A DNA stretch of 64,000 nucleotides from Lactococcus sp. S-13. GTDB lineage: Bacteria > Bacillota > Bacilli > Lactobacillales > Streptococcaceae. Each line of letters starts with the position of its first letter. Position 1 is the first letter of the stretch. Where the stretch lies: assembly GCF_004210295.1 (NCBI RefSeq), contig NZ_SDAK01000001.1, forward strand, positions 310,001-374,000, written 5' to 3'. Shown one piece after another: positions 8,435 to 17,193 of the stretch. The translations under genes and the position numbers were made by a program. The notes below the pieces were generated by a model that saw only the letters and a program-made list of their open reading frames with translations, was not told the DNA's origin and did not search any database.

Positions 8435-9658
8435 TCATTCACCTCCATTTACAATCAACTTCATGATAAGTTCAGCGGCCTCAGTCAAGCCATTATGTGT
8501 TGGAGTCAGTTTTTGATAAGCTGCAATAAAATCAACCTGTTGGCTCAAAACTTTTTTTATCAAAGCACAAAATTCTGGAATATCATAACCCGAAAATACA
8601 GGAGTTCCCACTTCCTCTAAGCGTTTATATGCTTCTAACTCATGGTATTCCATAAAACTAGATAGATAAAAAATAGTAGGGATATTTAAATAAGCAACTT
8701 CAGTTACTGTAATCCAACCTGGATGCGATATGAGCAAAGCAGAATTTTGAATTAACTCCTTCCAATTTGGAATGTATGGCAATTTAATAAGACCACCTGC
8801 TTTTTGCGGTTTCTCTGAGGCACCAATCAAAACCATTTGAAGTTCAGGCACAGCTTTTTTTAATACTTTAAAAGTTTCCTCATAAAATTCAAAATTTTTA
8901 TTTTTATTTTCTGCTAACATGGTAGTGCTACTAACAGTTGCGACTATATAAGGAAGAGTTTTATCAATTTTTAAATAATCAAAATCTAATGTCTTTTCTT
9001 TACTTTGTTCTTCTAGATACATCGAACCTGTAAAATGTACTTTTTCAAGATTACTCTGTAAATATTTATCACTTTCAAAGGAATCTAAAAATAATTTATC
9101 CGTGATAATCAAATCTGTGCTTTTTACCAACCACTTAAATAAACGATTCAAATCCTTTTGAGCGGAGCGTATCTCTTCCTGATTAACAGTAAAGCCTCCT
9201 AAAATCAAATCTTCTATTTTAACATCCACTAATGTAAAATTGTGCCGTTCTGTTACAAAAACAGTCTTAATCCCTGCCATAACTGCTGCAAATGAAGCGT
9301 TAATATTATAATCACTAATTAAAAGATCAGCTTCTTGTTCATCAATCAGTTGTAAATAATGAAGAATTTTATCACCATTAAAAAATGTAGGAACAAAATA
9401 TTTTGAAATCATAGAATCCCAGTTCAAATTCTTTTCCAAATGAGAGCTTTGAGAGAAGTCTATAATCCCTGTTGGGTTTAAATCAACAACTTTTATGTCT
9501 GCTTCTTGAAATAATGTAGTAAAAACATCTTGCCTTGAGCCAAGTAAAACCGTAATTTCAAGCTTTGGATCTATTGTTTTGAGTTTTTTAGCAATCGTAA
9601 GCATTCTCATATTGTGCCCCGTCCCTGTGGGATTTGGGGCTAATAAAATCTTTTTCAT
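8435..9658 (-). CDS. Glycosyltransferase, MurG/GT1-like (GT-B fold)
   Basis: A 407-residue GT-B enzyme. The N-terminal 'LAPNPTGTGHNMRMLTIAK' is the glycine-rich acceptor-domain loop seen in MurG- and UGT-type enzymes; the C-terminal half has 'LPYIPNWKELIQNSALLISHPGW…TEVAYLNIPTIFYL', the nucleotide-sugar-binding region with the conserved H and PGW turn and the acidic 'YHELEAY'. GAGG lies six bases upstream of the ATG. It follows the hexapeptide acyltransferase by nine bases and its stop overlaps the next start, so it is tightly coupled to the double-toroid gene. Likely it glycosylates a lipid or other hydrophobic acceptor; donor and acceptor are unknown. Confidence 0.8.
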   Translation of the reverse strand: MKKILLAPNPTGTGHNMRMLTIAKKLKTIDPKLEITVLLGSRQDVFTTLFQEADIKVVDLNPTGIIDFSQSSHLEKNLNWDSMISKYFVPTFFNGDKILHYLQLIDEQEADLLISDYNINASFAAVMAGIKTVFVTERHNFTLVDVKIEDLILGGFTVNQEEIRSAQKDLNRLFKWLVKSTDLIITDKLFLDSFESDKYLQSNLEKVHFTGSMYLEEQSKEKTLDFDYLKIDKTLPYIVATVSSTTMLAENKNKNFEFYEETFKVLKKAVPELQMVLIGASEKPQKAGGLIKLPYIPNWKELIQNSALLISHPGWITVTEVAYLNIPTIFYLSSFMEYHELEAYKRLEEVGTPVFSGYDIPEFCALIKKVLSQQVDFIAAYQKLTPTHNGLTEAAELIMKLIVNGGE

Positions 9659-9667
9659 AACCAGCCT

Positions 9668-10477
9668 CTAAAATTTTCTAACAAATTGTGATTTATCAAC
9701 GATTGTATTATCAGGAATTGTTACTCCTGCTAAAATAATCGCCGAATCCTTAATAACCACACTACTTCCAATAATGACAGGTGCAAAAGTCATAGGGAGC
9801 TTTGAATAGTGATAATCATGGCTATTAGAAACAATATGCACATTATTTCCAATCCATGAATTATTTCCAATTTCTATCTGTCCTGCACCTTCCAAAATAT
9901 TTCCATTGCCAATTTTAACGTTTTTCCCAAATTTGATGAAACCGTTCGTTACGCTATTACCAATCAAAATATTTCCATAACCTATTTTGCTTGGCTGGCC
10001 GATGAAATCAGCAGAAATATAATTTCCCGATTCATCTTCTCTTAAGTAACTGCCTAAATTTTTCAATTTCAAATTTTTCTCTAAAGCGAGTTTGAAATCT
10101 GGGAAACCATTATTTTCAAAATTTCTTTCTTTAATTTCAAGTTTATCTCTTCCGTACACTACTGAGTTGTCAGGGATGTATTGTGAAACAACGGTATGAG
10201 CACCGATAACCACATTATTGCCAACATGTACTTTTCCATAGATACAACTATCCGAACCAATCCAGCAATTATTCCCAATAATAGCTGATTTTATTTTTGT
10301 ATTAGAGGCAATTTGAGTATGGTCCCCGATGATAGCATCTTGAATCTGACACCTAAAATTGATAAAAACATCATCGCCAATGGTTGAACGATTTAGCTTT
10401 GTTTCTGCTCGTATCCAAATATCATTTCCCAAAATACTTTTACGGCACTCAACATTTTCATCAATAAGCTGGTTCAT
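9668..10477 (-). CDS. Hexapeptide-repeat (left-handed beta-helix) acyltransferase
   Basis: A 269-residue protein with two blocks of hexapeptide repeats (I/V/L-G-x4): residues ~10-105 ('IGDDVFINFRC', 'IGNNCWIGSDS', 'VGNNVVIGAHTVV') and ~155-265 ('IGYGNILIGNS', 'IGNGNILEGAG', 'IGNNSWIGNNVHI'). 'SNSHDYHYSKLPM' is the catalytic-histidine loop found in maltose/sugar O-acetyltransferases. GAGGAA precedes the ATG. Two helix blocks in one chain are unusual; one may act and the other may shape the trimer. It probably O-acylates the glycosylated product of the cluster (inference from the neighbouring glycosyltransferase). Confidence 0.8.
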   Translation of the reverse strand: MNQLIDENVECRKSILGNDIWIRAETKLNRSTIGDDVFINFRCQIQDAIIGDHTQIASNTKIKSAIIGNNCWIGSDSCIYGKVHVGNNVVIGAHTVVSQYIPDNSVVYGRDKLEIKERNFENNGFPDFKLALEKNLKLKNLGSYLREDESGNYISADFIGQPSKIGYGNILIGNSVTNGFIKFGKNVKIGNGNILEGAGQIEIGNNSWIGNNVHIVSNSHDYHYSKLPMTFAPVIIGSSVVIKDSAIILAGVTIPDNTIVDKSQFVRKF

Positions 10478-10503
10478 AATTACTTCCTCATATTAGTACG
10501 ATT

Positions 10504-10521
10504 GTTCAACGACTTTTGAAC
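10504..10521. promoter_or_regulatory. Inverted repeat GTTCAA-N6-TTGAAC between arsR and the acyltransferase gene
   Basis: A perfect 6-bp dyad with a 6-bp spacer lies about 30 bases upstream of the acyltransferase start. It may be a weak hairpin or a second operator; no good promoter is visible beside it. Confidence 0.35.
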
Positions 10522-10546
10522 TATTATATAAAAGATAATACTAGAT

Positions 10547-10843
10547 TTATAGTGAATCTAGGAAACCTTCCAAATACCGATCGAAAAGTTCATGGTTAAT
10601 TGAAACATATTTTTCTCTTGATTCTTTTCGAGTAAAAGTCAATCCTGCTTCTCTCAAAGTTTTGAAGTGATAAGAAGCCGCAGATTTGGTTAAATTGACA
10701 TTATCGCCTATTTCTCCACAACTCACTTCCGTCCCTTTTTTGATAAGAAATCGGATAATTTCAAGACGTATAGGCTCTGATAAAGCTTTAAAAATTTTAC
10801 TTCTTATTTCATCTTCTGCTTTTTTTGATAGTTCAATAGTCAT
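10547..10843 (-). CDS. ArsR-family winged-helix regulator of the cluster
   Basis: A 98-residue ArsR-type protein: 'IFKALSEPIRLEIIRFLI' and the helix-turn-helix 'CGEIGDNVNLTKSAASYHFKTLREAGL' (residues ~42-68) followed by a short wing. The metal-binding ELCVCDL motif of ArsR/SmtB sensors is missing; the only Cys is in 'VSCGEI', so it may sense an organic ligand or act by other means. No Shine-Dalgarno sequence is seen, and the -10 box ends only six bases before the ATG, so its message may be leaderless. It is the first gene of the cluster and 69 bases ahead of the acyltransferase. Confidence 0.82.
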   Translation of the reverse strand: MTIELSKKAEDEIRSKIFKALSEPIRLEIIRFLIKKGTEVSCGEIGDNVNLTKSAASYHFKTLREAGLTFTRKESREKYVSINHELFDRYLEGFLDSL

Positions 10844-10849
10844 TGTATT

Positions 10850-10883
10850 ATTTTACTACTTTTATCTTGATTCTTCAAGATAA
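10850..10883 (-). promoter_or_regulatory. Promoter and palindromic operator of the ArsR-led cluster
   Basis: TTGAAG (10873-10878) and TAAAAT (10850-10855) are 17 bases apart on the minus strand. The -35 box lies inside a perfect palindrome TTATCTTGA-N4-TCAAGATAA (10862-10883), the expected size and symmetry for an ArsR-family dimer. Binding would block the promoter, so autorepression is likely. Confidence 0.75.
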
Positions 10884-10954
10884 TTTATTCATACTTCTAT
10901 AATAGATGAAACTAATTTATATTCCATTGTTGTTAGAAATGAGAAATCAATATA

Positions 10955-11157
10955 ACTCATCCTCTTTTGTTGTTTTTCCGCATCCTCTAAAAAGGGCATT
11001 TGGCTAATTTGAGGCATCCTCTTGGAGTGGTAAAAGGGTATTTTATTCGGCAATTATAGGCAATTTTTCACAAACTAGGAGGTAGTTTCACAACTATCAT
11101 TGTAAATTTCATCTGATTTATTTCACAGAAAAAAGCCCTGAACGCTTAGTGGTTCAA
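10955..11157. repeat. Left copy of the 203-bp direct repeat bounding the island
   Basis: The segment matches 32865-33067 in the same orientation over its whole length with about nine substitutions and no gaps. It ends at GGTTCAA, inside what is, in the right copy, the terminator hairpin of alsS; here the second hairpin arm is missing. It therefore looks like the left junction of an inserted element. Confidence 0.85.
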
Positions 11158-11284
11158 CGTTTGTCGCCACTATTATCGTACCTTTTCATATTATGAGCGC
11201 ACTATGAGCATTGGGTTTTGACAAGTATAGGCAAGCTATTTTTTAGAATGGGAATGAAATACTCTTCCAAGGCTTTTCAAATTA
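11158..11284. other. Gene-free left end of the island
   Basis: The stretch contains a short direct repeat ATGAGC-GCACT-ATGAGC and GACAAGTATAGGCAAG, which resembles GGCAATTATAGGCAAT inside the adjacent 203-bp repeat. Such repeated short sites are what integrase arm-binding sites look like, but no matching intact tyrosine integrase is present. Confidence 0.35.
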
Positions 11285-11449
11285 TTATTTGTTTTTCAAT
11301 CCAACTAATTCTCGTTGCTTACGATTTGCTTCATCTGCGAAAAATTTAAAAACAGTTTTAACTTCCTTAGCCGTAGCTTCATTTGAGAGTTTTCCTAAAC
11401 TCGAACCATACTTATTAGCTATTTCTTGCACTTTTTCTTTTTCAGTCAT
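11285..11449 (-). CDS. Small protein downstream of the zeta-toxin-like gene (possible partner)
   Basis: A 54-residue, lysine/glutamate-rich protein without membrane segments ('MTEKEKVQEIANKYG', ends 'QRELVGLKNK'). It has a strong ribosome binding site (GGAGG eight bases before the ATG) and overlaps the end of the toxin-like gene by eight bases (ATGACTGA), so the two are translated together. By position it could be the antitoxin or an accessory of the kinase-like protein. I do not recognise the family. Confidence 0.6.
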   Translation of the reverse strand: MTEKEKVQEIANKYGSSLGKLSNEATAKEVKTVFKFFADEANRKQRELVGLKNK

Positions 11450-12119
11450 TAATTTTTTCCTCCAATTCTTCACGAGTATATTCCTGAGCGATAACAAGTT
11501 CAATATTTTCTGCATCAAAATGAACATCAGAAATATTATTATTAAAGTCTTTTAACACAATGTTTAACTCAACTTCAGGATACTTTGCCTTCGCTTTGAT
11601 AATATTTTCTCTTGATTTAAAAAAAGCATTAATAAACGTTTGTTTTGGTACAACTCGTCCTTCTACTTTCTCTCGCTTTTTAGTAAAATCCCATGCAATC
11701 AAAGGTTTTTGATAAACATAAAATATTATTGGTTTAAAATTATTTTTTATGACACGCTTAATATTGTTGTTCGAGCTAATCAAAGCAAAAGTTGCATCTA
11801 GAATAAAAGAGTACTCATTTTCAACCATATATTTAAACGATTGCTCTACCAGCCATGAAGCTGCTTTTTGAAATTCACTTGAGTTGCTTCCATTATAACC
11901 AGGAAACTTTGAACGAAAATAATCTGCATCAATTACAACATAATCAGGATAAATAGATGAAATAGAGCTTGCGACTTCACTTTTTCCGGCACCAGGACTT
12001 CCAGCCATAAATACGGCAGTTTTATCTTCAAGCTTCTTTTTATCTTCTACAATATCAGCTATAAAATTATCTTTATGTTTTTTTGCGTACTCCAAATGAA
12101 AATCAATCTGCTCAACCAT
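11442..12119 (-). CDS. Zeta-toxin-like P-loop kinase
   Basis: A 225-residue protein of the zeta-toxin/UDP-N-acetylglucosamine kinase family: Walker A 'GSPGAGKSE' at residues ~40-48, 'YVVIDADYFRSKFPGY' with the Asp and Arg that hold substrate in zeta toxins, and 'ILDATFA' in the position of the second conserved acidic motif. Known zeta/PezT toxins phosphorylate UDP-GlcNAc and block wall synthesis. No epsilon/PezA antitoxin precedes it; the only close partner is the 54-residue protein downstream. AGGAGGGAG precedes the ATG. It may be a chromosomal toxin-antitoxin or an abortive-infection gene on the island. Confidence 0.78.
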   Translation of the reverse strand: MVEQIDFHLEYAKKHKDNFIADIVEDKKKLEDKTAVFMAGSPGAGKSEVASSISSIYPDYVVIDADYFRSKFPGYNGSNSSEFQKAASWLVEQSFKYMVENEYSFILDATFALISSNNNIKRVIKNNFKPIIFYVYQKPLIAWDFTKKREKVEGRVVPKQTFINAFFKSRENIIKAKAKYPEVELNIVLKDFNNNISDVHFDAENIELVIAQEYTREELEEKIND

Positions 12120-12403
12120 CTATCTCCCTCCTGATCTCTTGATATACCTATCTTAACATATTTTTAGAACATGAGCTAAAAATTTAAGCCCTATATTAAG
12201 TACGGTATTCAAATATAGGGAAAGTAATTGCTATATGTCAGTCGTGAATTTTATAAAAAATCTACATGCTTAAAATTTTTTCCATCCACTTTATTATACC
12301 ATAAAGAAAAATGCTTATGATTAATATGAAAACACAGTTCAATAATTTTATTAAAAATAACAAGCATGAAAAAAGACCGCTTAGCAAGGAGTTCGAGGTA
12401 ATA
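12120..12403. other. AT-rich intergenic region
   Basis: I see no gene. The stretch separates the zeta-toxin pair from the small 12404-12589 gene and must hold the promoter of the toxin gene, for which only a weak match (TAAGAT) is visible. Confidence 0.4.
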
Positions 12404-12589
12404 TTATTTCCATTTTTGTTTTACGATCTCTAGTTTTTTTGTATAGCTGTAATGTTCCACCGTCTCGATTTGGAAATCATCCAAATTTTGTGCCAAATCC
12501 CCCTCACATTTCAAACTAAACCATTCAATAATTACTTCATCTCCTTCTAAGTTATCCTTTTCTCTTTTATACGTTGCTTCTATTTTCAT
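12404..12589 (-). CDS. Small hypothetical acidic protein
   Basis: A 61-residue open frame, 'MKIEATYKREKDNLEG…', acidic in the middle, without membrane segment or known motif. The ribosome binding site is weak (AAAGA). It lies just downstream of the helicase-nuclease terminator and in the same orientation. It could be a real accessory gene or chance; I do not recognise it. Confidence 0.4.
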   Translation of the reverse strand: MKIEATYKREKDNLEGDEVIIEWFSLKCEGDLAQNLDDFQIETVEHYSYTKKLEIVKQKWK

Positions 12590-12609
12590 ACTGTCTTTGA
12601 TACAATAAC

Positions 12610-12657
12610 AAATTGGGTTTTGGTCGTTTCACACTATGTAAAATTGGGTTTTGGGTA
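12610..12657. repeat. Two copies of AAATTGGGTTTTGG about 31 bases apart
   Basis: AAATTGGGTTTTGG-like sequence begins near 12610 and again near 12641, in direct orientation, between the small hypothetical gene and the helicase terminator. Its role is unknown; it may be debris of a mobile element end. Confidence 0.4.
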
Positions 12658-12663
12658 CAAAAA

Positions 12664-12690
12664 AACGCCTAACCACTGGGGTTAGACGTT
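12664..12690 (-). terminator. Terminator of the helicase-nuclease gene
   Basis: AACG-C-CTAACC pairs with GGTTAG-A-CGTT across a short loop; on the minus strand it is followed by seven T's (12657-12663 region plus flanks). A nearly identical hairpin stands on the other side of the gene at 17194-17232. Confidence 0.75.
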
Positions 12691-12699
12691 GATATTATT

Positions 12700-15600
12700 T
12701 TAATCCACTGATTGAATCAAGTCTCCAGAGACATCTACCTTTCCTTCTTTTACCAGATAATCGAATGCTTGCATATATACACACTTATAACCTTGTGTTA
12801 GGCGTGTTTTATCAAAGACTTCCTTGTTTATGTGTCGCATTAAATCGATTGTTTTATATCCCACATATTTTTTAGCAACTATCATGATTATATCTGATAA
12901 CCCTGTAATATTGGCTTTGAAGTCATAGACATCTCCATAAAAGAACGGAAGAGCACTTTCTTCTTCGAAAGCTGAGACCATGATTAAATTGGAGACTTCT
13001 TCTTCAACAGAATTTGACGCCAACTCGGGTTCATCTAAATCAGAATAATTTTCAATAGCTTGCTCGATTGCATTTATAAGGTTGTTTTTTTCGTTTGTAT
13101 TGTCATGAATCCATGTTGTCGACCAAACTCTATAAAAATTCCAGCCTTTTGATTCTAATATTTCTTGTCTCAAACGGTCTCTATCTCGGGCTGTTCTTGA
13201 AGAGTGGTAAGCAGCTCCATCACATTCGACAGCTAGCACATATCTTCCAGGAATTTTTGGATGGACTACTGCCATATCAATGCGGTACCCAGAAGAACCA
13301 ACTTGTGTATGGACATTATATCCTTTGTTTTTCAAATAATCATACACGTTCTCTTCAAAGTCAGAATCAAACTCAGTAATGGATTCTTCATCAAAAAGAT
13401 CGTAACCAATTAGTGCTCCAACCCCTTTTTCTGCAAACTCGAGAAAATCTCGAAACATTAAACGATTCTCATTAGTAGTTCCCTCTACTGAAATATCAGT
13501 GCCCTTCATACTTGAAATAACATTCATAGTCTCTCTTGCACGTGAAACTGCTACATTAAGCCTTCTTTCACCACCTGTTTGAGTCAAAGGCCCAAAATTC
13601 ATTCTTATCTTACCGTTTGGGCCTTTTCCATATCCTATACTTAAAATAATGACATCTCTCTCATCGCCTTGAACATTTTCAAGGTTTTTTACGAAAAATG
13701 GCTCAGGACTATTTTCATCAAAAAAGCTTTCAAGCTCAGGATGCTCTTCTCTTAATTGAAGTATTTTTTCTTCGATAATTCGTGCTTGACTCATACCAAA
13801 CGCTACTACACCGAGTGATTTGTTCGGACAATTGGAAGCGATATCCATCACCGCTTTTGCAACTTCAGCAGCTTCTATAGAATTGCCTGATTTCGATTCC
13901 CAAAGACCATTCTGAACGTAAGTAAACTTAACATTACTATGAACATCAGAATTGTCAGTCGGGAATGTGTAAAGACGATTATTATAGAATTTATGGTTTG
14001 AAAACGTAATTAGCGACTCATCTTTACTACGATAATGCCAATTCAAATAGGTCTCTGGTATTTTTACGCTCAGTTCATCCAGAATAGACTCTAAATCTTG
14101 AACATCAACCTCATCCTCAGATAATTCATCATTTTCACTAGATGAATCAAAGAACGAAGTAGGAGGCATTTGTTTACTATCCCCAGCAACAATGATTTGT
14201 TTCCCACGGCTAATTGCAGCAACTGCATATTCCGGCTTTACTTGTGATGCCTCATCAAAAATAACCAAATCAAACTCCCACTCTTTATTAGATGCAAAAT
14301 AAGTGCTCACTGTAATTGGCGACATCATGATACAGGGCTTTAGCCTTGGTAGCAAAGTCGGCAAATTTTGAATCAATTTCCGAGTAGGCATTAATCTAGA
14401 TTTTTTTGCTATCTCCTTCTTCAATATTGAAATTTCTCCACCAGTGACCTTCACATTCTCATTAACGCTAGGTAACCTATCAACCAGTTCCTTAAAAATT
14501 CGATCACGTGCCAAAGAAAAAGTATTTTTGTCTTCCCGTTTGAATTTCGCAATTCTCGTAGACAACTCCTTAGTTGACAAGGTGCTTATTTTAGAGTAAT
14601 TAGGGCTATTCTCAAGAACAAGAAGAATATACCGCTTCAAAAAAATTGGGAGAACCTTACTTGACGGGATTGCTGTCTTCTCTAGTTTAGAAACAAAATC
14701 ATTTAATCCATAACTACCAAGCAATTCTTGCTTAATACGTTTATGTGTGAAGAACTCTTCGCGCAAGTTAAAATCTAGGTTGTCAATAAAGGCAAGAATT
14801 GATTTTTGATCCTTTTTAATGTTCGGGAAATCATCTGAGAACACATCTTTCAACTTCAATAAATTCTTTTTATTCTCAAGTCGTTCCTTTACTAACTCCA
14901 TAAGGCTTATCCAATCGATTGAAATGGATCCATCAATAATCATCTCAACTTTTTCAAGAGGTACATACCAACCATCTCTGAATATTACTCTTTTGATTTC
15001 TAAAAGCCAATTATTCCATTTTAACCATTGCACTAAAAGATCTGAATCAATCTCATCGGAAGTCCCTAATTTTTTTGCTAAATTTCTTTCTAGCAAAAGG
15101 ATTTCGGCATTCAGAATATCCACTTCAGATTTTTCGTTTTTAATTACAGACAATTTTTCAACATTGCTGATTAATTGTTCGTAACTTAATTTCAATTCTT
15201 TGGTCAATCTCTTATTCCTTGTAAAAATATCCTTATACTCACTCGAAAAAAGTCGTTTAAACATCGACTTATATTCATACTTTAGAACTTTAACTAATTG
15301 GTCAACATTTTCAGTATTGAGGAATTCATCTTCAAAAATATCCTTAACCCTATGCTCATTATCGGATATTGATTTTTTTAGTCCTTTCTTTTTCTTGTGT
15401 TTTGATAGTACTTTCTCAAGTTCTGAAATTACTTCTGGCAAATTTAACGATATCCATTTTGAAGGGAAATATCCATCTTTTTTTAAAATCAAGTCTCGAA
15501 ACTGCTCAATGCTAACTTGTATATCTTCATCACTAAATTTATTTGATAGGATTGTTTGAATATCTTTTTCCAACTCTTCATTTCCAACAATCGTTTTACT

Positions 15601-17058
15601 TATTTTAGTAAATAATTCGGAAATTGAAGTAATTTTCGTATAAGTCGGATCCCCTCTAAATTCTTTCCAACCGTTTTCTTTATGTCTGAATGTATCTGAA
15701 ATATAAGATTTTCCAAGCTCATCAACTTTTTGAAAAAGTTGTGTCATCGAATCATAAGTCAATTTCAATGTTGAATTATCCACATCAAAGAGCAAATCTT
15801 GTTCTTCAAGAACATTTGCGAGTTTTCCATGCAAAAAATAAAAAGATTTTTTTACGCTATTGTTCTCATCGTGTACGATTCCGTCATACTCATTTAGTTG
15901 GTTCGCTTCATTATTCAAATTATTGTATATCGATAAATTTTCATCTTTAAAGCGATATAACTGTTCAGATAGTTGCAGGGAGCTTTGAAGTTGATTCCTA
16001 ATGTCCCCCTTTTTCTGTTTTGTGTTATGCAAGGTTAGTATAAACTCAGATAGCCCCTTTTGTTGCAATTTATGATAAACAACTTCAAGTGCTGCTTGTT
16101 TTTCAGAGACAAAAAGAACCTTTCTTCCCATACCGAGTTGTTCTGCTATGATATTCGAAATAGTTTGAGATTTTCCTGTTCCTGGAGGTCCTTGGAGAAC
16201 AAAACTATCTCCTCGTCTTGCTCTACTTATTGCCTCTTGCTGACTCGAATCAGCATCTAGTATTTGTAGGCGTTCTCTTGAGTCCTCGTTTTTTAGATCA
16301 ATTTCTTTGTTATACTCATCAAATAATTTTTCTACTTCAGCATCTATTTCTTCGGCTAGTGCCTTAATAAATGGATTAGCATGGATATTTTCTTTATTGG
16401 CTTCTAAGTCTTTTTGGATGACTAAATTCTGGAAGTTGAAAGTGTCTATAATGACCGTCTCAGAAATTGTCCACCCGAGTTTTTTTATGATTGCTTCCAC
16501 ATATAAAAAAACTTCCGAGATTGATGAGAATGTAAAGTTCTCATCAATCGAAACTCCGAAATCATCAAGTACCTTCTTAATAATTACCGGATTAATAGAT
16601 ATTTCTTCATCTTCTTTCAGACTTACTACTATTGGGGATGACAAGTTTTCTCTTTGTATGCGAATAGGAACTAGTATTAAAGGAGACTCTAATTGTTTGC
16701 CAAAACTATCATCCTCCGCCCACTGCAACAGTCCAAAAGCAGCATATCCAATATTAAATCCCATCTCATCTTCAGCAGACTTTACTTGCTTACGAATATA
16801 TTCAAGTTTCCTTGTCCGATCCTTTATGAATTGATTTTGTTCTTCATCTAACGATAAATTTGGAGTTACGTCATAAAAAAAGCCATCACCATTAACAAGC
16901 GTATCGAACAAGCATTCAACATTACCATCAATTTTAAAAGTGCCCGTCTTTCTTTGCTTATAATTCAATAAACGATTCCGTTTTGATAAATCCAGTAGTT
17001 TCTTATTCCATAATTTAAACTTTTCCTCAAACAGACCTGAAGACATTCCTTTTGACAT
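12700..17058 (-). CDS. DUF4011-helicase-nuclease (Hhe-like) anti-phage defence protein
   Basis: About 1450 residues. Order: an N-terminal DUF4011 region ('KLWNKKLLDLSKRNRLLNY'); an SF1 helicase core with Walker A 'GPPGTGKSQTISN' near residue 290, Walker B 'DLVIFDEASQ', 'VAGDSKQMPPTSF', and the C-terminal 'NVQGDERDVIILSIGYG' and 'RRLNVAVSRAR' motifs; a long helical insert; then a Vsr/MTES_1575-type endonuclease ('YRIDMAVVHP', 'VECDGAAYHSS', 'RDRLRQEILESKGW'); and a DUF3320-like tail. This architecture is that of single-gene Hhe defence proteins described among predicted anti-phage systems. The ATG at 17058 follows GGGGG at six bases; an upstream ATG at 17082 is poorly placed. Terminators flank it, so it is an independent unit. 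Confidence 0.85.
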   Translation of the reverse strand: MSKGMSSGLFEEKFKLWNKKLLDLSKRNRLLNYKQRKTGTFKIDGNVECLFDTLVNGDGFFYDVTPNLSLDEEQNQFIKDRTRKLEYIRKQVKSAEDEMGFNIGYAAFGLLQWAEDDSFGKQLESPLILVPIRIQRENLSSPIVVSLKEDEEISINPVIIKKVLDDFGVSIDENFTFSSISEVFLYVEAIIKKLGWTISETVIIDTFNFQNLVIQKDLEANKENIHANPFIKALAEEIDAEVEKLFDEYNKEIDLKNEDSRERLQILDADSSQQEAISRARRGDSFVLQGPPGTGKSQTISNIIAEQLGMGRKVLFVSEKQAALEVVYHKLQQKGLSEFILTLHNTKQKKGDIRNQLQSSLQLSEQLYRFKDENLSIYNNLNNEANQLNEYDGIVHDENNSVKKSFYFLHGKLANVLEEQDLLFDVDNSTLKLTYDSMTQLFQKVDELGKSYISDTFRHKENGWKEFRGDPTYTKITSISELFTKISKTIVGNEELEKDIQTILSNKFSDEDIQVSIEQFRDLILKKDGYFPSKWISLNLPEVISELEKVLSKHKKKKGLKKSISDNEHRVKDIFEDEFLNTENVDQLVKVLKYEYKSMFKRLFSSEYKDIFTRNKRLTKELKLSYEQLISNVEKLSVIKNEKSEVDILNAEILLLERNLAKKLGTSDEIDSDLLVQWLKWNNWLLEIKRVIFRDGWYVPLEKVEMIIDGSISIDWISLMELVKERLENKKNLLKLKDVFSDDFPNIKKDQKSILAFIDNLDFNLREEFFTHKRIKQELLGSYGLNDFVSKLEKTAIPSSKVLPIFLKRYILLVLENSPNYSKISTLSTKELSTRIAKFKREDKNTFSLARDRIFKELVDRLPSVNENVKVTGGEISILKKEIAKKSRLMPTRKLIQNLPTLLPRLKPCIMMSPITVSTYFASNKEWEFDLVIFDEASQVKPEYAVAAISRGKQIIVAGDSKQMPPTSFFDSSSENDELSEDEVDVQDLESILDELSVKIPETYLNWHYRSKDESLITFSNHKFYNNRLYTFPTDNSDVHSNVKFTYVQNGLWESKSGNSIEAAEVAKAVMDIASNCPNKSLGVVAFGMSQARIIEEKILQLREEHPELESFFDENSPEPFFVKNLENVQGDERDVIILSIGYGKGPNGKIRMNFGPLTQTGGERRLNVAVSRARETMNVISSMKGTDISVEGTTNENRLMFRDFLEFAEKGVGALIGYDLFDEESITEFDSDFEENVYDYLKNKGYNVHTQVGSSGYRIDMAVVHPKIPGRYVLAVECDGAAYHSSRTARDRDRLRQEILESKGWNFYRVWSTTWIHDNTNEKNNLINAIEQAIENYSDLDEPELASNSVEEEVSNLIMVSAFEEESALPFFYGDVYDFKANITGLSDIIMIVAKKYVGYKTIDLMRHINKEVFDKTRLTQGYKCVYMQAFDYLVKEGKVDVSGDLIQSVD

Positions 17059-17193
17059 TATTAACCCCCGCCTTTTCCTCATTCCTCGATACTTTTACAG
17101 AAGAAACTGGGTAATATCCATTTTCCAATAGCCAACCCTTTCCCTATGTAACTGTTGTTATAATTATATCACATATCACTATATTGCTTAAAA

